DNA of 56,875 nt from Candidatus Bathyarchaeota archaeon A05DMB-4 (GCA_019685575.1 JABFQO010000011.1:1-56875), one strand, 5' to 3'; positions 44,788-54,385 are shown, counted from the first letter of the stretch. The notes: generated by a model not told the origin, from the sequence alone. Numbers and translations: made by a program.

Positions 44788-45453
44788 ATGGAGGATAAAG
44801 AAAGAAAAGTTGTGTGGTTCAGGTATTGTGGCGAAATAAACACTGAAAAAGTTTTGCGTGTAGTAAAGCAGCGGTGTGAGGAAACGAAGTTGACAAAAGT
44901 GGTAGTTGCTTCTGAAACTGGTCGAAGCGCGTTGAACGCGCTTGATGTGCTTAGAGGAACCAACATCAAACTAATTGTTGTAACGCACTATCCTGCCACC
45001 ACGTGGGGACCGAAAGGGGACATTCCTATAGGTTTAAAACGGAAAGAATACCAACAAACCTTGATGTGGCTGATTGAAAACGGCGTCAAAGTTGTCCAAG
45101 CCACTCGCCCATTTGCGCCTCCCTCCCGCTCGGTTGACTGGAACTTTCCTACACCAGAAGCCGTGATTGATAAAACTTTGGAGATTTTCGGAGCGGGTAC
45201 AAAAATAGCCATCGAAGCCGCGGTCATGGCGACCGATAGTGGAGAAGTAGATGAAGGTGAAGAAATAGTCTCTTGTGCGGGTACGTTTAAGGGTTTAGAC
45301 ACGGCTCTCATTGTGAAAACCGCGTACAGCATGAACTTCTTCAAGGAATTTGTAGTCGAAGAAATAATAGCTAAACCCACATGTCGCGTGAAAAAATTTC
45401 CAGAACACAAATATAAGGACTGGAAAGGCAATTTAAACGAGTATTACAAATAA
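44788..45453 (+). CDS. Pyruvate kinase alpha/beta (C-terminal) domain protein
   Basis: The 221-residue protein corresponds to the stand-alone form of the C-terminal allosteric domain of pyruvate kinase, with VVVASETGRSALNAL near residue 37 and ATDSGEV plus AGTFKGLDTALIV near 147-175. No catalytic domain of pyruvate kinase is present. Stand-alone members are common in archaea and their role is unknown; a regulatory or ligand-binding role is likely. It follows the GNAT gene closely. Confidence 0.8.
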   Translation: MEDKERKVVWFRYCGEINTEKVLRVVKQRCEETKLTKVVVASETGRSALNALDVLRGTNIKLIVVTHYPATTWGPKGDIPIGLKRKEYQQTLMWLIENGVKVVQATRPFAPPSRSVDWNFPTPEAVIDKTLEIFGAGTKIAIEAAVMATDSGEVDEGEEIVSCAGTFKGLDTALIVKTAYSMNFFKEFVVEEIIAKPTCRVKKFPEHKYKDWKGNLNEYYK

Positions 45454-45495
45454 ATAGAACGCTTCAGAATTGTGCCCAGATTGGTTTACATGACA

Positions 45496-45506
45496 GTTTA
45501 AATATT
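45496..45506 (+). promoter_or_regulatory. Probable TATA box and ribosome site of rps12
   Basis: GTTTAAATATT lies about 40 bases before the TTG start of the S12 gene at 45542. A GAGAGG ribosome site at 45526-45531 sits ten bases before the start and supports the TTG choice. Confidence 0.5.
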
Positions 45507-45541
45507 AGAGTTTGTAGTTTACGTAGAGAGGAATCCAAGAA

Positions 45542-45982
45542 TTGGGCAAAAAGTCTCCCATGGGCGAATTCTCCGCCAGAGCCCTATTACGCAAAAGGAA
45601 GCGAATCCGCTGGAAAGACCGCTACTTTAAAAGACGGATGCTTAGACTTGACGTTAAAGCCGACCCACTTCAAGGAGCACCCATGGCACGAGGCATTGTG
45701 TTGGAGAAGGTGGGCGTGGAAAGCAAACAACCCAACAGTGCCATCCGCAAATGCGTCCGAACACAACTCATCAAAAACGGCAAAGTCATTACAGCCTTTT
45801 TGCCCGGCGACGGTGCCTTAAACGTAGTGGATGAGCACGACGAAGTCATCGTCGAAGGCATCGGCGGTTCGAGAGGAGGCGCCATGGGCGACATTCCAGG
45901 AGTCAGATGGAAAGTTTTAAGCGTCAACGGGGTTGCCTTGAAAGAACTCGTTTACGGCAGAAAAGAGAAACCCATGCGTTAA
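45542..45982 (+). CDS. rps12: Small ribosomal subunit protein S12 (uS12)
   Basis: The 146-residue protein is uS12 of the decoding centre. It has the archaeal/eukaryal-type N-terminus and the universal blocks [22 protein letters not shown] and [18 protein letters not shown]. The start is TTG with GAGAGG before it. It is followed 19 bases later by S7, the normal archaeal order. Confidence 0.97.
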   Translation: MGKKSPMGEFSARALLRKRKRIRWKDRYFKRRMLRLDVKADPLQGAPMARGIVLEKVGVESKQPNSAIRKCVRTQLIKNGKVITAFLPGDGALNVVDEHDEVIVEGIGGSRGGAMGDIPGVRWKVLSVNGVALKELVYGRKEKPMR

Positions 45983-46001
45983 GCGGAAGGAGGCACCAAA
46001 A

Positions 46002-46580
46002 GTGAGCAAAGAAAACCAAGACATTCTGCTTTTCGGAAAATGGAGCTTCAAAGACATCGAAGTGCAAGACATCGGGCTGAAACGGTATGTTAATCTACGA
46101 CCAGTTTACGTGCTCCACAGCATGGGAAGACACGAGCACGGGAGATTCCACAAATCAGAAGTCAACATCGTCGAACGACTCGTAAACAATCTCATGCGCC
46201 CGGGAAAAAACGCGGCTAAAAAAGCCAGAGCAATAAACGTCGTCAAAAACGTGTTCGAAATTATCAACTTGCGCACGGGCAGAAACCCAATCGAGATACT
46301 TGTGCGAGCAGTAGAAAATTCGGCGCCGTGCGAGGACACTACCAGAATCAGTTTTGGCGGAATCGTCTACCACATGTCTGTAGACATCTCGCCCCAACGA
46401 AGAGTAGACCTAGCCCTCAGACTGTTATGCGAAGGTGCACGTCAAAAAGCATTCAGTAACCCGCAACCCTTAGAAGAAATCCTTGCAGAAGAACTAATAC
46501 TTGCCGCAAACAAAGACATCAAAAGCCACGCCGTCTCAAAAAGATACGAGATGGAAAGAGTGGCAATGGCAAACCGTTAA
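46002..46580 (+). CDS. rps7: Small ribosomal subunit protein S7 (uS7)
   Basis: The 192-residue protein is uS7, a primary 16S rRNA binder. The blocks GRHEHGRFHKSEVNIVERL, GRNPIEILVRAVENSAPCEDTTRI and ALRLLCEGARQKAF are clear. The start is GTG with GGAGG upstream. The genes that usually follow in archaea (EF-2 or EF-1 alpha, then S10) are displaced here by an oppositely oriented TGS GTPase gene. Confidence 0.97.
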   Translation: MSKENQDILLFGKWSFKDIEVQDIGLKRYVNLRPVYVLHSMGRHEHGRFHKSEVNIVERLVNNLMRPGKNAAKKARAINVVKNVFEIINLRTGRNPIEILVRAVENSAPCEDTTRISFGGIVYHMSVDISPQRRVDLALRLLCEGARQKAFSNPQPLEEILAEELILAANKDIKSHAVSKRYEMERVAMANR

Positions 46581-46599
46581 AAAAAGTATTCAAGAAAGC

Positions 46600-47775
46600 C
46601 TATTTTGCACGTATTTCCACAACGTCCCCATCGTCAAGAACAAAAGGAAGCCCAACCTTCTGCGGACTAAAAACTAGACGTTTAGACCAAACTCTTGCAT
46701 AAGAAAACTGCTTGTAAAAATCGCTGTGAATCAGCCGCGCCAAGTCTTGCACCGTGGCGCCGCGTTTGAGAATGAACGGCTTGGGTGAGTGTTTCTTGGC
46801 AGAAGGCTCCTTCGTGTAAACGCGCATAATACCCAAGGCATCAAACAATTGCCTACCGAGAGATTCTAAGCCCTGTCCAGTTTTACATGATACGGGTATT
46901 ACTTTTACGCGGTCGTTCACGAAGCGTTTTAGTTCCTCAATTTTTTCCTCTGCGCCAGCAACGTCGATTTTGTTGACCATTACAATGGCGGGGCGATAAA
47001 CGTTGGCTTCAAAAATGGCCTCCTCCACATCGTCAAGGGTAGCCTCGCCTTGTATTCGCACAACGGCATCCACAACGCGATAACTTCTCAACAATTCCTC
47101 AACATCTTTGACGCCACAGCCGACCAAGCGACCAAGCAGAAATATCCGCAACCCAGCGCCACGAAATTTGCGTTCAATATCCACACGGCCGCGAGGTTTC
47201 TGAAAAAATATCCTCGCCGCTTCCAGTTCCTTAAAAATCATGGACAACTGTGCAGACGGATTTTGTGACGCATCTACCATCAAAATTAACCCATCAGCGT
47301 TGCGCGCTAACCCCAAGACTTGCATTCCCATGCCTTCACCGTCCGCGGCGCCTTTCACCAGCGGCGGCGCCTCGATAATTTGGAATTGTATGTCTTCGAA
47401 GGGAAACATTCCCGGCGCTGGTTCACGCGTGGTGAAGGGGTAATCTGAGATTTCCACTTTTGCGTTGGTTATGGCTGCTAGAAGGCTACTTCTGCCAACT
47501 TTTGTGGGTCCTAAGATGATTATCTGTGCTGCGCCTTCTTTTTCCATGAAAAACTTTGGTCCGCTCTTGCTAATTTTGGTTCTTTTCTTTTCTTCAACTT
47601 CTCTGCGTAGGGTGGCGATTTGTCTTTTTACTTGTTTTTGAAGTTTTTCCGTGCCCTTGTGTTTTGGGATTAGCCCTAGGAATTCTTGCAACAGTTGGAT
47701 TTTTTCGTTAGGGTTTCTTGCCGATGCGACTTCGTCCCATTTCTTTTTTGCTTCTGCAGGCAGGTTGGTCGGCAT
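46600..47775 (-). CDS. OBG/DRG-type TGS-domain GTPase with degenerate motifs
   Basis: The 391-residue protein has an N-terminal helical region (about 1-85), a GTPase domain and a C-terminal TGS domain (about 315-391). Motif G4 (NKID) and the G5-like SCKTGQG are present. The P-loop reads GPTKVGRSS, with arginine in place of the catalytic lysine, and the G3 site reads EAPPL where many relatives have DTPP or DxxG. It may bind but not hydrolyse GTP normally. DRG proteins associate with ribosomes and translation. GAGG lies before ATG 47775; longer upstream frames overlap the EF-1 alpha gene region and are rejected. Confidence 0.88.
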   Translation of the reverse strand: MPTNLPAEAKKKWDEVASARNPNEKIQLLQEFLGLIPKHKGTEKLQKQVKRQIATLRREVEEKKRTKISKSGPKFFMEKEGAAQIIILGPTKVGRSSLLAAITNAKVEISDYPFTTREPAPGMFPFEDIQFQIIEAPPLVKGAADGEGMGMQVLGLARNADGLILMVDASQNPSAQLSMIFKELEAARIFFQKPRGRVDIERKFRGAGLRIFLLGRLVGCGVKDVEELLRSYRVVDAVVRIQGEATLDDVEEAIFEANVYRPAIVMVNKIDVAGAEEKIEELKRFVNDRVKVIPVSCKTGQGLESLGRQLFDALGIMRVYTKEPSAKKHSPKPFILKRGATVQDLARLIHSDFYKQFSYARVWSKRLVFSPQKVGLPFVLDDGDVVEIRAK

Positions 47776-47958
47776 GAAGACGATATCCTCGAATTCATAA
47801 TTTTTGTTGTCAGTTAATATCTGTTTTGAGAACGTTGTATAGGCTTTTTCGGGTTTTCTTGAAGATAAACTTAAAATAACTGAAAAGACTGAAGGTTTAA
47901 CGAATTTCACCACAAATGGAGGAAATCCGTTAAGAAAAAACATATGGAGAAATAGGAA

Positions 47959-49263
47959 ATGAGCAAACCAGAAAAACCACACTTAAACTTAATCATCATC
48001 GGCCATGTAGACCACGGAAAATCCACGACAACTGGGCACATGCTCTATCAGGCAGGCGTAGTCGACGACCGAAAACTCAAGGAACTCGAAGAACTCGGCA
48101 AACAGCTGGGCAAAGAAACATTCAGGTACGCATGGGTACTCGACAACTTGAAGGAAGAACGAGAAAGAGGCGTCACCATTGACTTGCGGTTCCTACGGTT
48201 TGAGACGCCGAAATACTTCTTCACAGTCATCGACGCCCCAGGCCACAGAGACTTCGTAAAGAACATGGTTACAGGTGCAAGCCAAGCCGACGCCGCGATA
48301 CTCTTTGTTTCAGCCAAACGAGGCGAATTCGAAGCAGGCATAGGTCCAGGCGGACAAACAAGAGAACACGCTTTCCTTGCCTTTACGTTGGGCGTTCACC
48401 AACTAGTAGTCGCTGTTAACAAGATGGATGATGTTTCGGTCAATTGGAGCGAAGAAAGATACAACGAAGTCAAGAATGAAATTTCCCGCATGCTAAAGAT
48501 GGTAGGCTTCAAGGCGGACAAAATCCCATTTGTGCCTACCTCCGGATGGACAGGTGACAACCTTACGAAAAAGAGTGACAAGATGCCATGGTACAAGGGA
48601 CCAACGCTTTACGAAGCATTAGATGTATTTGAAGTGCCGCCGAAAACATTGAATAAACCGCTTCGTGTGCCAATACAAGACGTGTACACGATTACCGGCA
48701 TCGGCACCGTTCCAGTTGGCAGAGTTGAGACGGGCGTTTTGAAAGAGGGACAACAAGTTATTTTCATGCCTTCCGGCAAGACTGGCGAAGTCAAAACCAT
48801 CGAAACCCACCACGTCCGCGTGCCCAAGGCAGAACCAGGAGACAACATAGGCTTCAACGTAAGAGGCGTCGCCAAAACCGACATCAAACGTGGCGAAGTC
48901 ATGGGACCAATCGACAACCCACCAACCGTTGCGAAAGAATTCATTGGGCAAATCATCGTCATCTACCACCCAACCGCCATCGCTGCGGGCTACACTCCAG
49001 TACTACACTATCACACAGGGCAAATTGCATGCCGATTTACGGAGCTAATCCGAAAGCTTGACCCAAGAACTGGTCAGGCGGTCGAGGAGAAACCTGCATT
49101 TCTGAAGACCGGCGACGGTGCTGTTGTACGCATGGAACCGTTGCATCCAATTGCAGTGGAAGCATACACTGACTTTCCTGAGCTTGGACGATTCGCCGTG
49201 CGAGACATGGGCACCACGGTTGCGGCTGGCGTAATTAAGGAGATTACGAAGAAAGGTCCATAG
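47959..49263 (+). CDS. tuf: Translation elongation factor EF-1 alpha
   Basis: The 434-residue protein brings aminoacyl-tRNA to the ribosome. GTPase motifs GHVDHGKST (14-22), [17 protein letters not shown] and SGWTGDN are complete, followed by the two beta-barrel domains. It is archaeal-type by length and by its domain 2 and 3 inserts. It is divergent from the TGS GTPase. A TATA-like ACTTAAAATA near 47868-47877 may drive it. A T-rich stretch follows the TAG stop. Confidence 0.98.
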   Translation: MSKPEKPHLNLIIIGHVDHGKSTTTGHMLYQAGVVDDRKLKELEELGKQLGKETFRYAWVLDNLKEERERGVTIDLRFLRFETPKYFFTVIDAPGHRDFVKNMVTGASQADAAILFVSAKRGEFEAGIGPGGQTREHAFLAFTLGVHQLVVAVNKMDDVSVNWSEERYNEVKNEISRMLKMVGFKADKIPFVPTSGWTGDNLTKKSDKMPWYKGPTLYEALDVFEVPPKTLNKPLRVPIQDVYTITGIGTVPVGRVETGVLKEGQQVIFMPSGKTGEVKTIETHHVRVPKAEPGDNIGFNVRGVAKTDIKRGEVMGPIDNPPTVAKEFIGQIIVIYHPTAIAAGYTPVLHYHTGQIACRFTELIRKLDPRTGQAVEEKPAFLKTGDGAVVRMEPLHPIAVEAYTDFPELGRFAVRDMGTTVAAGVIKEITKKGP

Positions 49264-49276
49264 TAGCCCTACGCAA

Positions 49277-49297
49277 TTTTTCTTTTTTCCTCATTTT
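49277..49297 (+). terminator. T-rich terminator after EF-1 alpha
   Basis: Several T runs (TTTTT, TTTTTT, TTTTT) follow the stop by 14 bases, in keeping with archaeal termination. Confidence 0.45.
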
Positions 49298-49370
49298 TAT
49301 ATAGACAATTTGTTTTGTGCAGTCATTTGACGGTTAAACTCTAATATGCATTGTAGAGAAACTTTCTCTT

Positions 49371-50083
49371 ATGACACTGTTCGAAGTTGTGTTAAAAGTA
49401 ACGCATGACTGCCCATTCGGTAATATTTCGCGAAAATTTTCGTCCATGAAAATGTTTGTGTGGTGCAATCGGCAACATGAGGTTATCGAGATCATCGTGG
49501 ACAAGTTTGAAGAGTATGACGCTGTGATGAAGGAAGTCTCTAAACTAAGCGGTGTGTTGGAGGTTTCCACTGATCACCAAAAATTCACCTAATCACGAAA
49601 AAATGTGCGTGTAATCTGGAGAATTCGGTGGGCAAAAACATCGATAGTCTTAACTTATTGCATGTTTCACCCGTGGTTTATGAAAAGGGTTGGGAGTACT
49701 ATCGGATCATAGCTTTTAGGCATGGAGACGTGAAGAGGCTTTTGCAGCGTTTAGAAGAGAGAGGTTTTGTATTTGAGATTCTACGAAAGGTTCCTTTTGA
49801 CGGTTTTATCGCAAGTTCTTTAACGCTTACGGCCGATGCGTTATTTTCAGCGTTGACGGAGAAGCAGACGGACGCCCTTTTAACAGCTTTCACTCATGGC
49901 TACTATAGGTTACCGAGAAAAGCAAGCATTCAGTCAATAGCCAGCAAGAAACGCGTGCCTAGAACAACGTACCAAGAACATTTGAAAAAGGCGGAAAACA
50001 AACTTATCACATCGCTAGTTCCCTATATCCAACTGTTTAGGCACGCCTCAGAAGAGCAGAGAGAACGCATCAAAGTCATGTAG
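49371..50083 (+). pseudogene. HTH_10 (bacterio-opsin activator-like) regulator split by a frameshift
   Basis: Codons from 49371 give the N-terminal sensor half (LKVTHDCPFGNISRKF, MFVWCNRQHEVIEII) of the archaeal HTH_10 family. The frame ends at 49592, but the next frame carries on at once with HLITKKCACNLENSVGKNI and then LHVSPVVYEKGWEYYR, and ends with the HTH domain (LTEKQTDALLTAFTHGYYRLPRK, from about 49850). One extra A in the five-A run at 49579-49583 restores a single protein of about 237 residues. Such proteins are DNA-binding transcription regulators. If the shift is real, a GTG at 49628 could still start a 151-residue HTH fragment. Confidence 0.82.
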
Positions 50084-50176
50084 AATCGTTCGTTACGACT
50101 CTGGGCTTGCGCCGTCATGTGACGCTATAATTCTTACATCTTTTCTACGCATTATACTTCTTTCGGGGGTGGCAGA

Positions 50177-50392
50177 ATGAGAAAAATTCCCTTAAGAAAA
50201 AGGATTCTTCACTTGCTGGGAATAAAATCTGCCTTTAAGCCTTTACCCAGTGTTTCAGACGAAAGAGGTAGCCCCGATGGCACTTCCGCCGATTACTATA
50301 ATCGAGAAATAATCGAATCTGCATCTTTAAGGGGAGAACAAAAAAGAGCACGGGCAATTTTGGAGAGACAAAAACGTTCCCCAGCATATTAG
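50177..50392 (+). CDS. Small hypothetical protein
   Basis: The 71-residue protein has a basic N-terminus (KIPLRKRILHLLG), a Ser/Asp-rich middle and a charged helical end. GGGGGTGG lies six bases before the ATG, strong support for translation. No family was recognised and no membrane span is evident. Confidence 0.5.
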   Translation: MRKIPLRKRILHLLGIKSAFKPLPSVSDERGSPDGTSADYYNREIIESASLRGEQKRARAILERQKRSPAY

Positions 50393-50483
50393 CAACTATA
50401 TGCTTCCTATTTTTTTCTGAACCGCGTTCCAGTCGCCATAAACCTTTTCTTTCTTTATTCATTTGTATTGATGCTGTGGGATT

Positions 50484-50810
50484 ATGACTGAAAGTGACCA
50501 GACCAGGCCGTTGACTGAACGAGAAATCGAAACACTCGCGAACAACCGTGCTGAGAGAGAAACGTTTGTAAAGAGCACAATAGTTTTTGTAGCAATTTGG
50601 GCTGCAAGTTTCGTGTTTCTCCCCTTCATCCATGAAAGATTTATTCGCGTTTTTGTTTACATCATTTCACTGCGTGCTCTTTACGTGGTAGTGACTTTTC
50701 TTTTAGCATTCTTTGCTGGGATAATTACGCGTTGGTTTGTTAAAGAAGAAGCCTACGAGAAATATTACACGTTCTACAAGAATCAAAAAACGCAACAACA
50801 AAACAAATAG
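50484..50810 (+). CDS. Small membrane protein of unknown function
   Basis: The 108-residue protein has a charged N-terminus (LTEREIETLANNRAERE), two or three hydrophobic spans between about residues 28 and 86, and a polar Gln/Lys-rich tail. The ribosome site is weak. No family was recognised. It stands alone. Confidence 0.55.
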   Translation: MTESDQTRPLTEREIETLANNRAERETFVKSTIVFVAIWAASFVFLPFIHERFIRVFVYIISLRALYVVVTFLLAFFAGIITRWFVKEEAYEKYYTFYKNQKTQQQNK

Positions 50811-51234
50811 CCTCCCGCTAGTTTTCTCGTACGCCGTTTTTTAATGCTAAAAACAGTATTTTCTCTCATTCTTCTCCCCAAGCCTAATAGAAAGGTCTAG
50901 TCTACTGCCGCGCGCTACACAGACAACAGAAACCCCAAGCCAACATCGTGCTATGCAGAATTGATACTAGGGAGATACGTGTGTTCTCTTCTCAAAGCCT
51001 AAACAGCGACAAAGAAGGTCTAATCATATTCGGATCTAGTGAAGGGGCAGTAGGAGCGTATGAGAAACACTCTAAAAATTTATTCCCTCTGTTGCCAATG
51101 ATTCGCGGAATTGAGAAAACTATAAGAAGGAAACCTTAGACTTGTATATTCAAACACATTACAGACAACACCATATAAACCGTCAACCACAAACATCACG
51201 GTCCTACAAAAACGGACACAGGTGAAAAAACGAC
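50811..51234. other. Intergenic region with a doubtful 63-codon frame and the alba promoter
   Basis: This 424-base gap precedes alba. A plus-strand frame (50948-51139, GTG start, product containing GLIIFGSSEGAVGAYEKH) has ordinary composition but no clear start signal; GTG 50981 with GGGAG before it is another option. It may be real but is not called. A TATA-like CATATAAACC near 51172-51181 probably serves alba. Confidence 0.3.
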
Positions 51235-51567
51235 ATGACAGAAAAAACCGAAAAACCAGAAAAAAAGGAAAAACCCAAAGAGGTGAAACGAATGGAAGGC
51301 AACGTTGTCCTCATCGGCCGAAAACCAGTGATGAACTACGTGGTTGCTTGCCTCACCTTCTTCAACAGCGGAGAAAAACAAGTAGTCGTTAAAGCAAGAG
51401 GGCGAGCAATCAGCAGGGCCGTCGACACCGTCGAACTGTTGCGACGCGCCTTCGTCAAAGACCTAGAACTACAAGGCATCACCATCGGCACCGAAGAGGT
51501 TCAAAGAGCAGAGGAAAACAGGAAAACCAACGTCTCAACAATCGAAATTAACATGACCCGACCATAA
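51235..51567 (+). CDS. albA: DNA/RNA-binding protein Alba
   Basis: Alba coats DNA and RNA in archaea. The protein shows VVLIGRKPVMNYVVA (the family's K-K loop reads R-K), VVVKARGRAISRAVDTVEL and a C-terminal IEINM strand. Two starts are good: ATG 51235 with GGTG gives 110 residues with a Lys/Glu-rich tail, and ATG 51292 with GAGGTG six bases upstream gives the usual 91 residues. The shorter one matches family length. The affinity of Alba is often tuned by acetylation of the loop lysine, which here is partly replaced by arginine. Confidence 0.94.
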   Translation: MTEKTEKPEKKEKPKEVKRMEGNVVLIGRKPVMNYVVACLTFFNSGEKQVVVKARGRAISRAVDTVELLRRAFVKDLELQGITIGTEEVQRAEENRKTNVSTIEINMTRP

Positions 51568-51696
51568 GCAAAACCTGTTTTCCACAAACTGACAAAGCCC
51601 CCAAAAAGGGTTCCAAGCTCCACCGACGACAAATGAGTAGTGAGAAGCTTGAACCCAAACCTTTCTTTTTATTTCTCCCAAAAACTTTCACCTAAA

Positions 51697-51708
51697 CGTA
51701 TAAAAACG
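51697..51708 (+). promoter_or_regulatory. Probable TATA box of the aminotransferase gene
   Basis: CGTATAAAAACG lies about 45 bases before ATG 51749 and is itself a short interrupted inverted repeat (ACGT...ACGT with flanks). Confidence 0.45.
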
Positions 51709-51748
51709 TGTTTGTAACAGAAAATAATCTCCACTCAAGGTGACACAC

Positions 51749-53086
51749 ATGCCAAAATACCCAAATATTATTGTAAGGCCACCAGGACCAAAAGCCCGAG
51801 AAATCGTAGAGCGTGACGAAAAAGTCATCTCACAATCTTTCGTGCGGTTTTATCCACTCGTGATCGAAAATGGAAAAGGCTGCATCTTACGAGATGTAGA
51901 CGGAAACGAATACATCGACTTTAACTCAGGCCTCGTCTGCCTAAACGTCGGCCACTGCCACCCGAAAGTAATCGACGCCATAAAAAAACAATCCGACCGC
52001 TATCTACACTACTCAATCACTGATTTCCTCTACCGCGAAGTCGTAGACCTCGCAGAAAAACTCGGTGAAATCACGCCTGGCAAGTACGCCAAAAAAGTTT
52101 TCTTCGGCAACAGCGGCGCTGAGGCAATAGAGGGCGCAGCGAAGTTGGCAAAATGGCACATGAGAAGACCACGCTTTATCGCGTTCATCAGTGCTTTCCA
52201 CGGAAGAACACTGGGCGCTGTTTCGTTTACCGCCAGCAAGCCCGTGCAGACGCGGTATTTCTTTCCAATGGTTCCCGGCGTGACTCACGTGCCGTATCCT
52301 TACTGTTACCGTTGCCCGTATAAGATGACCTATCCTGATTGTGATTTTTGGTGCGTGGATTTCATCGATGAGTATGTGCTGCAGAAATACGTGCCTCCCG
52401 AAGAGGTAGCGGCGTTTGTTTTCGAACCCATCCAAGGCGAAGGCGGATACGTGGTGCCACCTGACGACTACTTCAAACGGCTAAAGAAACTCGCTGACAA
52501 ATACGGTATACTACTGATCGACGATGAAGTACAAGCAGGCATGGGTCGAACGGGCAAATGGTGCGCCATCGAACACTGGAACATCGAACCAGATGTTGTT
52601 TGTTTGGCAAAATCAATCGCCGCTGGTATGCCACTAAGCGCGATTGTAGCCCGCGACAAGATTATGGATTGGGAAGGCGGAACACACGCAAGCACGTTCG
52701 GCGGCAATCCCGTGTCGTGCGCGGCGGCTTTAGCCGTGATTGACATTATCAAGAACGAGAAACTGTTGGATAATGCTACTCAGCAAGGCGCGTACATTAT
52801 GAAGCGAATGAAGGAATTCATGAACGAAAGCGAAATCGTCGGCGACGTGCGCGGTAAAGGGTTGATGATCGGCGTAGAAATAGTTGAAGACAAGAAGAGC
52901 AAGAAACCAGCCGGCGAGAAGGCGAATGAGATTATGATGCGAAGCTGGAGAAGAGGCGTGGCGCTTATAACATGCGGCAAATCGACACTGCGCATCGTAC
53001 CGCCACTTGTCATAACAAGAGACCTCGTGGATTCAGCCCTAGACATTATAACAAGCACGATAAAAGAAGTAGAGAAAGAAAAATAG
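51749..53086 (+). CDS. Class III PLP aminotransferase
   Basis: The 445-residue enzyme belongs to the ornithine/4-aminobutyrate aminotransferase group. The NSGAEAIEGAAKLAK, AFHGRTLGAVSFTASKP and DDEVQAGMGRTGKW blocks are present, and the PLP lysine lies in CLAKSIAAGMPL (near residue 290). A Cys/Tyr-rich insert (YPYCYRCPYKMTYPDCDFWC) typical of an archaeal subgroup follows the substrate domain; that subgroup includes broad-range amino acid racemases and ornithine aminotransferases. Thus the true substrate is open. ATG 51749 has GGTGA five bases upstream. Confidence 0.9.
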   Translation: MPKYPNIIVRPPGPKAREIVERDEKVISQSFVRFYPLVIENGKGCILRDVDGNEYIDFNSGLVCLNVGHCHPKVIDAIKKQSDRYLHYSITDFLYREVVDLAEKLGEITPGKYAKKVFFGNSGAEAIEGAAKLAKWHMRRPRFIAFISAFHGRTLGAVSFTASKPVQTRYFFPMVPGVTHVPYPYCYRCPYKMTYPDCDFWCVDFIDEYVLQKYVPPEEVAAFVFEPIQGEGGYVVPPDDYFKRLKKLADKYGILLIDDEVQAGMGRTGKWCAIEHWNIEPDVVCLAKSIAAGMPLSAIVARDKIMDWEGGTHASTFGGNPVSCAAALAVIDIIKNEKLLDNATQQGAYIMKRMKEFMNESEIVGDVRGKGLMIGVEIVEDKKSKKPAGEKANEIMMRSWRRGVALITCGKSTLRIVPPLVITRDLVDSALDIITSTIKEVEKEK

Positions 53087-53310
53087 AAAAAGAGAACCCG
53101 TGAAGCGTCTCCATTTTTTCATACGAGCACTAACGTGATTCGATTAGGATTGGCTGCTTTTGAGTTTTGGCAGAAAACTGTCGTTTTTCGAGAAAAATCT
53201 CGGATCTTTTGGCGAAAGGCTAGCGCAGAGAGTGAAAATTATTAAATAAACAAAACCTACAATAGTGGCAGAAACACAGTGAATACCGAGAGAGAACAAC
53301 CTTTGAAAGT

Positions 53311-54369
53311 GTGGAGGCAAACCTGCTGGCAAAAAAATTTTTGAAAAAAAGAGTCGAACCTATCAACGTCGAAAAAATTAATTCAGTTTCAGAGATGCTA
53401 TCAGCCTTCAATGACACGTCATTTCAATCACGAAACCTAGCGAAATGTGCCGACATATACGTAAAAATGCTACAAGACCCAGATCAGCCAACAATTTTCC
53501 TCGGCTTAGCTGGCGCCATGATCCCTGCTGGTATGAAGAGGGTCGTTTCAACGTTAGTTAGGAAAAGGATGGTTGACGTCATCGTTACTACTGGTTCCAA
53601 CCCTTATCACGACATTGTTGAAACTTTTGGGTATTTACATTATAAAGGCTCGCCTGACATGAATGACATGGAACTTTTCCGTTACGGGATTGATAGAATT
53701 TATGACACGTTAGCTGAAGACACGAAATACCGTAAAGTCGATGACCGACTCGCTGTGCTTGCCGACGAAATTAGAAAAAGAGAACCCGACAGAATAACAA
53801 TGTCTTCTCGAGAATTTCTCTACGTGGTTGGGGACTTGATTGACAAAGAAGGAATAGAAAAAGAAAAACGAAACTCGTTTGTGTGGAACTGCTGGAAACA
53901 TGGCGTTCCAATCTTTGTGCCCGCGCTGTGCGATAGTTCGATCGGTTTAGCCTTGACTCAGCATTACATCAATTGCATAAGCAAGGGATTAAAACCCCTC
54001 ATAATTGACCAGATCAAAGACAACACTGAAATATTTAACATCAAAAAATCCTCCAAGAAAACGGGCGTAATCTACATAGGCGGAGGTGTACCCAAGAACT
54101 ACATTCAACAAACGGCGTATTTGGAAGAAATTTTCGGCATACCCAACCGTGGACACGATTATGGTTTTCAGATAACCACCGACCGCCCTGAGTGGGGAGG
54201 ATTGTCAGGCTGCACGTTTAAAGAGGGCATAAGCTGGGGCAAAGAAAAACACACGGGCATGTATACTGCATGCTACTGTGATGCAACTATAGCTTTTCCA
54301 CTTATCGTGAAGGCAGTGCTAGAAAGATTAGGCAACAAATGGACACGAAAAAGAAAAACAAAAAACTGA
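53311..54369 (+). CDS. dys: Deoxyhypusine synthase
   Basis: The 352-residue enzyme uses spermidine and NAD to modify a lysine of translation factor aIF5A. The FLGLAGAMIPAGMKRV and TTGSNPYHDIVETFG blocks and the active-site lysine motif GISWGKE (near residue 306) are present. The GTG start is uncertain; it has no good ribosome site, and GGAGG lies just after it, which could serve a start a few codons later. The gene lies after the aminotransferase with a gap of about 225 bases, so it has its own promoter. Confidence 0.92.
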   Translation: MEANLLAKKFLKKRVEPINVEKINSVSEMLSAFNDTSFQSRNLAKCADIYVKMLQDPDQPTIFLGLAGAMIPAGMKRVVSTLVRKRMVDVIVTTGSNPYHDIVETFGYLHYKGSPDMNDMELFRYGIDRIYDTLAEDTKYRKVDDRLAVLADEIRKREPDRITMSSREFLYVVGDLIDKEGIEKEKRNSFVWNCWKHGVPIFVPALCDSSIGLALTQHYINCISKGLKPLIIDQIKDNTEIFNIKKSSKKTGVIYIGGGVPKNYIQQTAYLEEIFGIPNRGHDYGFQITTDRPEWGGLSGCTFKEGISWGKEKHTGMYTACYCDATIAFPLIVKAVLERLGNKWTRKRKTKN

Positions 54370-54378
54370 TTCCTCTTC

Positions 54379-54385
54379 TTTTTTT
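54379..54385 (+). terminator. T-tract terminator after deoxyhypusine synthase
   Basis: A run of T begins nine bases after the TGA stop, in a pyrimidine-rich stretch. Confidence 0.4.

Noticed and set aside
50948-51139. 63-codon plus-strand frame
   Set aside because: Start signals are weak and no family is recognisable; mentioned in the intergenic entry but not called as a gene.
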